From JALYUM01 sp036688685 (GTDB lineage Bacteria; Pseudomonadota; Gammaproteobacteria; Burkholderiales; Burkholderiaceae_D): a stretch of DNA of 64,000 bases. Positions 43,201 through 50,941 of this stretch are shown here, piece by piece. Each line of letters begins with the position of its first letter. Positions within the stretch are counted from its first letter, which is position 1. The DNA lies in NCBI RefSeq assembly GCF_036688685.1, contig NZ_JAQQPS010000007.1, positions 169,801 to 233,800 on the forward strand, read 5' to 3'. Under the pieces are notes generated by a model. It did no database searches and was not told the origin of the DNA. It saw nothing but the letters and a program-made list of their open reading frames with translations. Both the position numbers and the translations under genes were made by a program.

Positions 43201-43789
43201 CGCTGTCCTGGGTAGTGTAGCGCCCGGCCGTGTCGAGCAGCACCGCCTCGTCGGTGAACCACCAGTCGCAGTTGCGCGTGCCGCCGACGCCGCCGATCGC
43301 GCCCGGCCCCATGGCGTCGGCCAGCGGAAAGCGCAGCCCGGAATGCAGCAAGGTCGTGGTCTTGCCGCTGCCAGGGGCGCCGACGAACATATACCAGGGC
43401 AGTTGGTACAGATACTGGCTACCCCACCTGCGCTTGCCCGGCGCTGCGCGGCGCAGCACCGCCAGCGCCTGGCCCATGCGCGCCTTGAGTGCCGCCTGTT
43501 CCTGTACTGCGGCGGGGTACACGCCGGCCGGCGGCGGCGCTTCGGCCATGCTGGCCATCAGGCGCCGGTTGGCCAGCATGGCGGACAGTGCCTTCCAGCC
43601 GAACCAGCCGGCCCACAGCGCAAACATCAGGAAGATCAAGAACCAGCGCACGCCGCTGCCGGCGAACGGTTCCTTGCCGTCGAATGCGAGCAGCGGCGCC
43701 TCGAACCAGAACACCAGCGCCAGCAGCAGCACGCCAAAGAAGGCGAGCACCACCCGCTTGAACAGCCAGGCAACGAGACGTTTCATCAT
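40259..43789 (-). CDS. tssM: T6SS membrane-complex protein TssM (IcmF)
   Basis: A 1176-residue inner-membrane protein. Two N-terminal helices (about 13-30 and 49-70) and one near 450 anchor it. A cytoplasmic NTPase-like domain has Walker A G-A-P-G-S-G-K-T at 137-144, with D-T-A-G-R-Y. The long periplasmic region ends with the beta-rich C-terminal TssM domain that contacts TssJ in other systems. Length is normal. It overlaps the tssL stop by ATGA. Confidence 0.97.
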   Translation of the reverse strand: MMKRLVAWLFKRVVLAFFGVLLLALVFWFEAPLLAFDGKEPFAGSGVRWFLIFLMFALWAGWFGWKALSAMLANRRLMASMAEAPPPAGVYPAAVQEQAALKARMGQALAVLRRAAPGKRRWGSQYLYQLPWYMFVGAPGSGKTTTLLHSGLRFPLADAMGPGAIGGVGGTRNCDWWFTDEAVLLDTAGRYTTQDSDAQADQAGWHSFLGLLKKHRPRRPINGIIVALSVSDLLQQGPAARQAQAAAIRARIKELHEKLGSRFPIYVTVTKCDLLAGFMEFFDTLGREERAQVWGMTFPLTGEGTALQAFPARFLELEQQLQARVLTRMQQERDLQRRARLFGFPQQFAGLGDLLGGFLGAVFEPTRYEPAAQLRGVYFTSGTQEGSPIDRVLGALAATFGFERKVLAPNAVSGRSYFITDLLRALIFREAGLAGIDDAFEKRRRLLRWLGAGAAVVLFVLLGAGLATSYARNDQLVREVAQRSAALEQLVRAAPAGGAALGVLPMLDAARALPGGYGERELGVPLLNRFGLNQRDKLGSGAGLAYQRLLRSSLQPRVMARLEEVLRRGDANSQDKLYDALRVYLMLGQPVHLDAESVQAWLARDWRTSLPDASADQRDRLDAHIAALLDGGSAADPAPLDAALVAQVRSLLALMPLPERVYSRLKRQVAQAKLPEFSVNRAVGRDVSAILARKSGEPLTRGIAGLYTVAGYRELVKLAPGALVDIANDSWVLDRREAEGALGALTSDQMQAAVLQLYYADYIRAWDGLLADVRIAPFASLDQGARITNALAGADSPLKGFIAGAARETTLDGATGKAAVALDKKVRATLSAARKKVEAALGDDDLPVAAPRPDTPVDQHFEPLHKLVGTAAAPGPLDAQLALLKDASQFFDAADKARRAGTPAPSGDALQKIKRAAEGTPAPLGDMLANVDNAGSSLTLGSERARIAALWAQDAAAFCRDAIAGRYPMVRSAAKDTTLDDFGKFFGPGGTMDDFFSKHLAAQVDMAGVQWKWRSSGDAPVGIGQDVLNQFQRAARLREMFFGAGGRQPSLRFELLPQTGDAALAKVVLDIDGQPVAYSAGAQARAVPITLPSGKGGGLVHLEATPALRADLRTDGPWAWFRMIDKGTLQSSAQGERFTLTFDLDSHKMVYQLSASSVINPFRRDALEQFRCPAGW

Positions 43790-45075
43790 GGTGCTCCCGC
43801 TGGCGTCAGCACCACCAGCTCGACGCGTCGGTTGCGCGCGCGCCCCGCAGGGCTGGCATTGTCGGCCACTGCCGGGTAGTCGCCCCGCCCTTCGACGCTG
43901 TAACGCGAAGCCGGACCCGCGCGCGAAGCCAGCGCTGCCTGCACCGCGGCTGCGCGCGCGCTCGATAACTCGTAGTTTGACGGGTAGCGCGCCGACAGGC
44001 CCGGCCTGCTGCTGTCAGTGTATCCAATCACGCGCACCTTGCCCGGCAGGGTCTGCAATGCGTCGCCAATGCGCTCCAACAGGCCCATCACATTCTGGTT
44101 CACTTCCGCGCTGCCGGAACCGAACATGCCGTCGCCGCGCACGACGATGGTGGTGCTGCTTGCTGTCTCCTGCACAGTGACCAGGCCGGCCGCCACCTCC
44201 GGCGCGAGAAAGGCGGCGACCCGCGCTGGCACCGGCACGGGCGCTGCCACTGGGGGCGCATTTGCCTGGCGCAGCGCCGACAGCCTGGCATACACCGGGT
44301 CCGATGCCCTGGCCAGCAACTGGGATGCCACCAGATGCGCACTCAGCAACAGCACGCACGCGACTGCCGCCATCACCCAGACCGGGGTGCTGCGCAGCGG
44401 CGACACGGCGCTGGCCGCTTCCCCGCGCCAGTGCGGCGACAGATCGGACTCCAGCGGCCCGCGCTGCTGGCCAATCAGGGCAGCGAGGCGTTCGCGCAAC
44501 AGCGTCAATTGCGCCGGGCCGTCCGGCGCCAGCCGGAAGCGCCCTTCCAGGCCCAGCGCCAGGCACAGGTACATCAACTCCAGCAAATCGATGTGTTTGG
44601 CCGGTTCCTGGCAAAGGCGCTGCAGCACGAGGAAAAATTTTTCACCGCCCGAGGCTTCATTGTGAAAGGCGACCAGCAGGCTGCGCGCGCCCCACACCCC
44701 GCTACCCCAGGCCGTGCCGGCGATGGTTTCATCGAGCAGCGTGCACAGGGCGTAGCGTGCGGCGGCGACCGTTTCGGCCGGCGCGCCGGCGGCCTGGGCA
44801 TCGTTCTCGAACGTGCGGATCGCCAGCGCCAGGCGTTCGCGCAACTGGGCCAGGTCGGGCGGCTGCACGGTGTGGCGCAGCGGCACCACCAGGTCGAGCA
44901 GCGGATTGGCCGCCTGCACCAGGCGATTCAGGCCGCTGCCGGCCACCGGCACGTGCACTGGCGCCGCACTTGCCGGCGCCGGCGCCGGAGATGCCGGCCG
45001 ACGCCCGCCGGGGTTCAGTACCAGCATGGTGGCGTCCGGATCCTGCGCTGGCTTGATCGGGTCGTCGGTGGGCAT
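43786..45075 (-). CDS. tssL: T6SS protein TssL with C-terminal OmpA peptidoglycan-binding domain
   Basis: A 429-residue extended TssL. The N-terminal DotU domain covers about 50-230 (N-P-L-L-D-L-V, L-C-T-L-L-D-E-T, L-Y-L-C-L-A-L-G-L-E-G-R-F). A membrane helix follows near 235-255. The C-terminal OmpA-like domain has G-Y-T-D-S, L-S-x-x-R-A-x-A-V and N-R-R-V-E-L. The OmpA part should grip peptidoglycan. It is in an operon with tssK and tssM. Confidence 0.95.
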   Translation of the reverse strand: MPTDDPIKPAQDPDATMLVLNPGGRRPASPAPAPASAAPVHVPVAGSGLNRLVQAANPLLDLVVPLRHTVQPPDLAQLRERLALAIRTFENDAQAAGAPAETVAAARYALCTLLDETIAGTAWGSGVWGARSLLVAFHNEASGGEKFFLVLQRLCQEPAKHIDLLELMYLCLALGLEGRFRLAPDGPAQLTLLRERLAALIGQQRGPLESDLSPHWRGEAASAVSPLRSTPVWVMAAVACVLLLSAHLVASQLLARASDPVYARLSALRQANAPPVAAPVPVPARVAAFLAPEVAAGLVTVQETASSTTIVVRGDGMFGSGSAEVNQNVMGLLERIGDALQTLPGKVRVIGYTDSSRPGLSARYPSNYELSSARAAAVQAALASRAGPASRYSVEGRGDYPAVADNASPAGRARNRRVELVVLTPAGAP

Positions 45076-45081
45076 CGCGGC

Positions 45082-46422
45082 TTACCTCCTGATGGCCCAG
45101 AACTGCATCTGCAATCCCGGAAAATCGCCGGCGACATGCATCGCGAAGCCGGCCGATTGGTGCAAATGCTGAAAGTACTCGCTGCCGCTGTCGAGCTCAA
45201 AGTAGGTATGGCCGGCGTAGAACGGCAACTGGCGCGGCGCCACCGGCAAGGCGCGCAGGCCGATGCCGGGCAGCTGCAGGTTGACCAGGTCGCGGATTTT
45301 TTCGATCGAACCGATCTTCACCTGCGCCGGGAAGGCGGCGCGCAGCCCTTCCGGCGGCATCTGCGCCTGCACCGCCAGGACGAAGGTGGCAGAGCGCAGC
45401 AGTTCGCGGTCCGGCACCAGTGCAACGCGGATGCCGAACTGGCGCTCGTCGAGCACAATGGACACGGCCTGGGTGTCCATCACGGTCGACAGCGCACGGC
45501 GCAAGTCGGCCAACACCGGGGCGAAGGTTTCGGACAGCGCATCGTGGCGATACGTCGGATAGCTGGCGGCGCGCTTGCCGCTTTCCGTGAACGTGGCCAG
45601 CTCGCCGGCCAGCGCCACCAGCGCCTGGTACAGCGACTCCGGGTGCACGCCGGTGGCGCTGGCGAGATGCCCGACCAGCGGTTCGGCGCGGTTGAGCAGC
45701 TGCAGCAGCAGGAAGTCGGCGATTTCGGCGGCGCCGGCGGCGCCCGGCTGCGACAGGCGCGCGGCCAGCACATCGGCGCGCTGGTGCAGTAAACCCACCA
45801 GTTCATCGGCAAAGGCGGCCAGGCGCGGCGCAGCCCGGAAATCCAGGCAGGGCACGCTGTAGTCGGGGTCGAGTACGACGCGGTTGTCAGCCTGCCGCTC
45901 GATGATGCGCGCCACGCCGATGGTGGCGTAGGCATTGGCGACGTCGGGCGCCAGCGCCAGGCGCAGGCGCAGCTTGCCGACCTGCAGCAGCGCGCTGTTG
46001 TCGAGACCATTGCTGTCCCAGGCTTCATAATCGTCGATCCGGTGGCGCGCGAAATTCTCCGGCGCATGCTCGCCAGCTGCGTCCCCCACTTCCGCAACGC
46101 CGTGCCGGCGCAGTGGCAGCGCCAGCACCACCAGCATGTTGCGCGCGTCAAGCGGGATATCGAGCGGCAGCGGCAGCTCGTCGTCGGCAGGCAGCGTGAA
46201 CGGGGTACCGTCCGGCAGCACGGCGCTGCAGGACTCGAGCGCGAGTTTGCCCAGCGCCAGCTGGTGCTGGTCGATTTTCAAGGCCGCGAAGCCCCAGCTG
46301 TACGGGCGCAAGGCCGCCACCCGGTTTTCCATCTGGCTTTGCCAATAGCGGTCATGCTGCTGCAGGTGCTGCGGCTGCAGCAGCATGCCTTCGGACCAGA
46401 CCACCTTGTTCTTCCACGCCAT
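45082..46422 (-). CDS. tssK: T6SS baseplate protein TssK
   Basis: A 446-residue protein starting W-K-N-K-V-V-W-S-E-G-M-L-L-Q-P-Q-H-L-Q-Q, the diagnostic TssK N-terminus. TssK trimers link the baseplate (TssEFG) to the membrane complex (TssLM). An RBS (GGAG) lies seven bases before the ATG. It is six bases upstream of tssL. Confidence 0.97.
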   Translation of the reverse strand: MAWKNKVVWSEGMLLQPQHLQQHDRYWQSQMENRVAALRPYSWGFAALKIDQHQLALGKLALESCSAVLPDGTPFTLPADDELPLPLDIPLDARNMLVVLALPLRRHGVAEVGDAAGEHAPENFARHRIDDYEAWDSNGLDNSALLQVGKLRLRLALAPDVANAYATIGVARIIERQADNRVVLDPDYSVPCLDFRAAPRLAAFADELVGLLHQRADVLAARLSQPGAAGAAEIADFLLLQLLNRAEPLVGHLASATGVHPESLYQALVALAGELATFTESGKRAASYPTYRHDALSETFAPVLADLRRALSTVMDTQAVSIVLDERQFGIRVALVPDRELLRSATFVLAVQAQMPPEGLRAAFPAQVKIGSIEKIRDLVNLQLPGIGLRALPVAPRQLPFYAGHTYFELDSGSEYFQHLHQSAGFAMHVAGDFPGLQMQFWAIRR

Positions 46423-46433
46423 ACCGCTCCTTT

Positions 46434-47759
46434 TCAGTGTTTTGCCTGGCGCAGGCGCGCCACCTGCTCTTCATATGCCTGGGAGAACTTTTCGCCGAAC
46501 AGGCGCTGCAGATCGTCGTCGGCTTCCTGCGCGATTTCGCCGTACAGGGCCACCAGCCGATCCCACAGCTTGGCTTTCCGGTGCGACGCGACCATCTTGT
46601 CCATCACGGTCGGCACGGCCAGGCGCGCCTCCACCTGGACCGGGTCGAACCGGTGCAGCACCGCGGCGAGCGCCGCGCGCATCCCGGCGATGACCGCCAG
46701 TTCGTGCGCGCGCAAGTCGTCGAAGGCGCCGGCCATGGCCTCGACCGGGTCCAGGTAGCCGGCCATCGCGCCGGTCAGCATCTGCGTCAATGCGCCATCG
46801 GCAGTCGGGAAGAATTTCAAGGGATTGTTGGCGCGCACCGCCAGCATGGTCATGTCGATGCGGCTTTCCTTCTTGGTCAGCGCGCGCGCCATCAGCACAT
46901 CCATCGTGCCGGCGGTCGCTTCGCGCAGCAGCGCGCCGGCCAGTTCGGCAGCTGCCGCAGGATGATCCAGTTTCAGGCCTGGCAAACCGAGGCCGCGCAG
47001 CAGCGCTTGCAGGACGTCGCCATCGGCTACCGGTGCGATCGGCGGCGGCGCCACCACTTCTGGCGGCGCCGTTACCTTTGGCGCGAAAAAGTCGGCCAGC
47101 GGATCGTAGTCGTGCGGGATGGCAAAGCCGCCAGCGGCAGGTGCCGGTGCCGGGGCGGTGAACGCCGCCAGTTCGGGCGACACGTGGTCGCTTTCGGCGG
47201 CGCGCTGCGGCGCAACGGGCGCGTTGCCGAACAGGTTCAGGCCGAGCGGGTCGTCCAGCTGCTGGCCTGGTGCGATATCGAGAATGCTGGCGCTGGCCAG
47301 GGGATCGAAGAAAGCTTCTACCGGCGGCGGCGGCGCCGCGACCTCCAGGGGCGGCAATGGCTTCGGCGCAGGGGGCGCCGGCGGCTCGAACAAGGGCAGC
47401 GCGGGATTGTTCACGGGCGCGGCCGCCAGCGGCGCACTGGCGGCTGGTGCGTCGACCAGCACCTGCAGCTGGTAGTCGCCGATGGCCAGCCGGTCGCCAT
47501 GGGCCAGCAGCACGTCGCTGCCCTTGCCCAGCGGCCGGTCGTTGACCACGCTGGCGTTACTGCCCAGGTCTTCCAGTGCGAAGGCGTCGCCGCGGGCCAG
47601 CACACGCGCATGCACGCGCGAGATGTATTTGCTGGGATCGTCGAGCACCAGTGCGTTCTCCGGCGCGCGGCCGATGGTGCCGCCGTCGGCACCAAAGCGC
47701 ACTGGCGGCGCCGGCGGCACCGGCTGGTTGCGGTAGCTGAGAATGCGCAGGGTCAGCAT
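46434..47759 (-). CDS. tagH: T6SS-associated FHA-domain protein TagH (Fha-like)
   Basis: A 441-residue protein. The N-terminal FHA domain (about 20-95) has G-R-A-P-E-N-x-L-V-L-D-D, S-R-V-H-A and the N-D-R-P-L loop that recognises phosphothreonine. A Pro/Ala-rich linker follows, then the C-terminal TagH/ImpI domain (about 255-430, L-L-R-E-A-T-A-G-T-M-D-V-L). In the threonine phosphorylation pathway, Fha proteins are substrates and readers of the PpkA kinase. Both a kinase (62918) and PP2C (33566) are encoded in the window. It lies between vgrG and tssK. Confidence 0.92.
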   Translation of the reverse strand: MLTLRILSYRNQPVPPAPPVRFGADGGTIGRAPENALVLDDPSKYISRVHARVLARGDAFALEDLGSNASVVNDRPLGKGSDVLLAHGDRLAIGDYQLQVLVDAPAASAPLAAAPVNNPALPLFEPPAPPAPKPLPPLEVAAPPPPVEAFFDPLASASILDIAPGQQLDDPLGLNLFGNAPVAPQRAAESDHVSPELAAFTAPAPAPAAGGFAIPHDYDPLADFFAPKVTAPPEVVAPPPIAPVADGDVLQALLRGLGLPGLKLDHPAAAAELAGALLREATAGTMDVLMARALTKKESRIDMTMLAVRANNPLKFFPTADGALTQMLTGAMAGYLDPVEAMAGAFDDLRAHELAVIAGMRAALAAVLHRFDPVQVEARLAVPTVMDKMVASHRKAKLWDRLVALYGEIAQEADDDLQRLFGEKFSQAYEEQVARLRQAKH

Positions 47760-47761
47760 GG

Positions 47762-49663
47762 TCAGTTAATCTGCACCAGCGCGCCGCCGATGGTCATGAT
47801 GGCGCCCGATTTTATTTCCATCATCGCCCCGGCCTTGACCTTCGCGTTGGCGTCGGCGGCAATCTCGATTTCCGGCGCCTTGATGGTGATCTTGCCGGCC
47901 TCGATCTTGATGCTGCTGCCGCCCACCTTCAGCTCGATCGAGGTGCCCGCTTCGATGACAATGGTGGTGCCGGCCTTGATCGCCTGGGCGGCGCCGACAT
48001 CGACCGTCTGGTTGTTCTTGATATCGATGGTCTGGTCGCCCGCATCGGCTTTTTCGAAGCCGACTTTGAGCGTGTCGTTGTTCTTGACGATGCGCCTGTA
48101 ATCCTTCTCGGCTTGCACGAATACCTCTTCGCTGCCCTTCTTGTCCTCGAAACGCAGCTCGTTGAAACCGCCGCCCCCTTTGGACGAATTGGTCTTGAAC
48201 GTGGACTGGGTAGCATCGTCCGGCAGGCTCACCGGCGGCATGTTCTGCGCGTTGTAGACGGCGCCCGTGACCAGCGGCTGGTCCGGGTCGCCTTCCAGGA
48301 AGCTGACCACCACTTCCTGGCCGATGCGCGGAATGAGCAGCTGGCCGAAACGCTTGCCTGCCCATGCCTGCGCCACGCGCACCCAGCACGAACAGGCATC
48401 GGCATCGCTGTCGCCGTCGCCGATGCGGTCCCAATGGAACTTGATGCGCACGCGCCCGTATTTGTCGGTCCAGATCTCTTCGCCGGACTTGCCCACTACG
48501 ATTGCTGTCTGCGGGCCGTGCATGATGGGCGCGCCGGTAGCGCGCGCGGCGCGGTAGGTCGCCGCTTTCGCCACCGCCCGGAATTGGCAATCGAACGGCA
48601 GGATGATGGCGTCCTTGTCGACGGGTCCCAGGCCTGGCTCGGCTTCGAAGCGGTCCGAATAGATCTGGTAGCTGGCCGACACCACCAGCATGTCGACGTT
48701 CTGGTCGCTGCGCGGATGGTCAAGCAGTTCGAAGGTGCTGCCTGGCGCCAGCGCCGCCGCGGTGGCCGCGCCCGTCACGTCATGCTGTCCAGCTCCGGCG
48801 GATTCAACCCGCGTTTTCGCTTCCGCTTCGCCGGCGCCGCGCACCAGATACGCGCCCGGATAGTCGTAGAGTTCGAGCTCGCGCGCGTTGCCGTCGTAGC
48901 CGCGCGCCTGAGTCGATTTGGCGGTCAGGTCGACGGCCGGCGTCTCGAAATTGAAGGCCTGCAGCGTGACCGCGTCGGCCAGGATTTCACCGCCGGCCTG
49001 CCACTGGTAGACGGTTTCGCGCGAGCGCGCGCGCGGGTCGCCGTCGCTGGCGAAGTGCAGGCCGGCGCTGCCGGAAATCGGGCTGTGCGCGGCGGCCGAA
49101 TCGGCCAGTACCAGCGTATGCCGCCCGCCCGCATGGCGGAAATACCAGTAGATGCCGAAGCGCTCCATCAGGCGGCTGACGAACGCAAAATCGCTCTCGC
49201 GATACTGCACGCAGTATGGCAGCACCGGCGGCGTGCTTGATAACTGGCCCAGGTCGTAATCGGCCAGCGCATATTTTTCAAAGATCGTTTTGATAATCGC
49301 GACCGCATCCTGATCCTGGAAAATGCGGCAATCGCGGCTTTGCGTGAGGAGCCACAGCCACGGCCGCACCGTCGCCTGGTAGCTGGTGTAGCGGCCTGCG
49401 CGCCCTGCCCGCCCCCGCACGACGAAGCGCGTGACGATGCCGTTCAATTCGCGCACCACGCCTGGGGCCACGTCGAGCATGAGCGACAGCGCCTGGCCCA
49501 GCACGGCGTCGATGGCCAGGTCGGCCTGTTCGCTGAGCAGATCGAGCTGGTACGCGCCCAATTCGGACAGGCCGTCGCGGCCCGCCATCCGGTGCAGCAG
49601 CAAGGTGTCTGCCCCGAGCGCGCTCTTGACACGGATATTGCGGTTGTCCTGGGTCGCTGCCAT
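47762..49663 (-). CDS. vgrG: T6SS spike protein VgrG (TssI)
   Basis: A 633-residue protein with the gp27/gp5-like core: L-L-x-Q-x-x-D at the start, Y-C-V-Q-Y-R-E-S-D-F-A-F-V-S-R-L-M-E, and G-K-x-G-E-E-I-W-T-D-K-Y-G-R-V-R-I-K-F-H-W-D. The C-terminus is a beta-helical needle of short repeats ending V-Q-I-N, with no extra effector domain. The start at 49661-49663 gives the usual length. The PAAR-like gene lies 23 bp upstream, so toxins should be carried by the PAAR/cargo proteins rather than by VgrG itself. Confidence 0.96.
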   Translation of the reverse strand: MAATQDNRNIRVKSALGADTLLLHRMAGRDGLSELGAYQLDLLSEQADLAIDAVLGQALSLMLDVAPGVVRELNGIVTRFVVRGRAGRAGRYTSYQATVRPWLWLLTQSRDCRIFQDQDAVAIIKTIFEKYALADYDLGQLSSTPPVLPYCVQYRESDFAFVSRLMERFGIYWYFRHAGGRHTLVLADSAAAHSPISGSAGLHFASDGDPRARSRETVYQWQAGGEILADAVTLQAFNFETPAVDLTAKSTQARGYDGNARELELYDYPGAYLVRGAGEAEAKTRVESAGAGQHDVTGAATAAALAPGSTFELLDHPRSDQNVDMLVVSASYQIYSDRFEAEPGLGPVDKDAIILPFDCQFRAVAKAATYRAARATGAPIMHGPQTAIVVGKSGEEIWTDKYGRVRIKFHWDRIGDGDSDADACSCWVRVAQAWAGKRFGQLLIPRIGQEVVVSFLEGDPDQPLVTGAVYNAQNMPPVSLPDDATQSTFKTNSSKGGGGFNELRFEDKKGSEEVFVQAEKDYRRIVKNNDTLKVGFEKADAGDQTIDIKNNQTVDVGAAQAIKAGTTIVIEAGTSIELKVGGSSIKIEAGKITIKAPEIEIAADANAKVKAGAMMEIKSGAIMTIGGALVQIN

Positions 49664-49686
49664 GCACTCGCTTTCGTCGCTGAAAA

Positions 49687-50076
49687 TTACGGGATCATCG
49701 TTTTGACGGTGGCCGGGTTGACGATGCCGATTACCCCGCCCCAGTTGCACATGCATTTCGATACATTGTCCAGCGCCGGCATCTGCGCAATCAGCACCGT
49801 CGGCGCGCCCGGCACCCACGGCGCGCTGGTGGCCGGGATGCACGGCATGGGCGTGAGCACGCCCAGCGCGGCAGCCGTCGCCGCGGCCACCATCGGGTTG
49901 GCCGGCGAATTGCACATCCCGAACGGCAGGATGTTTACCATGGGCTTGTGGTCCATGATGTTGGCGGCAGGCGGTCCTTCGGCCATGACCTTGTTGGCCG
50001 GCAGGACCACCAGCGTGGAGGGGGCGAGGCCGAAGGTGCATTGCAACATGGCGCCCATCGAGACCTGGCTAGGCAT
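49687..50076 (-). CDS. PAAR-like (DUF4280-type) spike tip protein
   Basis: A 129-residue protein starting P-S-Q-V-S-M-G-A-M-L-Q-C-T-F-G. Further conserved Cys and Gly positions are in F-G-M-C, P-C-I-P and C-M-C-N-W-G-G-V-I. This is the DUF4280/PAAR-like pattern found next to vgrG, expected to sharpen the VgrG tip and carry cargo. The start at 50074-50076 follows GGGGGATCGG. It lies between the accessory gene at 50156 and vgrG, 79 bp after the former. Confidence 0.85.
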   Translation of the reverse strand: MPSQVSMGAMLQCTFGLAPSTLVVLPANKVMAEGPPAANIMDHKPMVNILPFGMCNSPANPMVAAATAAALGVLTPMPCIPATSAPWVPGAPTVLIAQMPALDNVSKCMCNWGGVIGIVNPATVKTMIP

Positions 50077-50155
50077 GAACCATCCGATCCCCCTGCAAAA
50101 AAAAATAAACCACCGTTTCACCATCCACGCGGTTCGCGTCGCATTGTGAACCGCG

Positions 50156-50818
50156 TTACCCGACACGCACGGAAACAAATTTCGACCAGCTGCCATCTTT
50201 TCTCGATCCACCTTTTTGGTACGTCAACATTTTGAAATGCCACACATTGTTATTCTTGTACCCAAACATCAGCACGCGCTCCGTTTGCAGATCGTACGAT
50301 GCTGAAGGAAAAATATTCGTGCCTTCCTCGCTGAGCGTTGCCTCCAGTGGGCTGGTGCCTGGAGTAATGGAGAGCCTGCGCATGTTTTTTGGTATCTTTT
50401 GCATATTGTCTGCCTGCGCTTCATCACGCATGTCCTGGCTGCCACACCAGCGATCCTGCGGACGCCCCGCACTCCAGGAAACGTGTGATACACCAGTACC
50501 CGTGACGACGAATCGACAGCCGGACAGTTTGGAAGTAAGAAAATAGTCATAATTAGCAAGCTCCGAGAATCGGACCTCGGTGATTTCATCCTGATCGTAT
50601 GCCAACACGAATACCCGCTTGCTCTCGATCACGCGGTACCTGCCATCCAGTTTCCTATCCGTCAGCACATATCCGTTTGGATTGGTGCATGCATAGGTAT
50701 AGAGCTTCACCCCGTCGACGCGTCCGCCCAGCGTCACTGCCTTGGCAAAGTTTCCCCTAAAAAAAACTGCGAAATGGGTAGGCCCGTTGCAACTTCTTAA
50801 AGCGTTCCAAAAGCTCAT
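50156..50818 (-). CDS. Candidate T6SS effector with CNF/BLF1-like LSGC deamidase motif
   Basis: A 220-residue protein; AGGAG precedes the ATG at 50816-50818. No signal peptide or membrane helix is seen. The key segment reads T95-S-K-L98-S-G-C101, with His112 in G-V-S-H-V-S-W. The Leu-Ser-Gly-Cys motif with a Thr six residues before Cys and a His 11-12 residues after matches, from memory, the Thr/Cys/His triad of the Burkholderia BLF1 and CNF1 glutamine deamidases. Family length is similar (about 210). It sits between clpV and the PAAR/vgrG spike genes in lower-GC DNA, typical of cargo. Enzymatic activity and target are inference. No small immunity gene is adjacent. Confidence 0.6.
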   Translation of the reverse strand: MSFWNALRSCNGPTHFAVFFRGNFAKAVTLGGRVDGVKLYTYACTNPNGYVLTDRKLDGRYRVIESKRVFVLAYDQDEITEVRFSELANYDYFLTSKLSGCRFVVTGTGVSHVSWSAGRPQDRWCGSQDMRDEAQADNMQKIPKNMRRLSITPGTSPLEATLSEEGTNIFPSASYDLQTERVLMFGYKNNNVWHFKMLTYQKGGSRKDGSWSKFVSVRVG

Positions 50819-50941
50819 GTTCGCACTCCTCATGGTGATTCCGACATTTCCCGACTGTCGGGTAGCGCGGATGGAAAATCTTCATGCTGTTCCCAGGTCA
50901 GGCATGGCGCCTGTCGACCGCATACGGTTGAACGGCCAACG

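Noticed and set aside
47762..49663. VgrG considered as an evolved VgrG with an effector domain
   Set aside because: The C-terminus is only beta-helical needle repeats and ends at a normal VgrG length.
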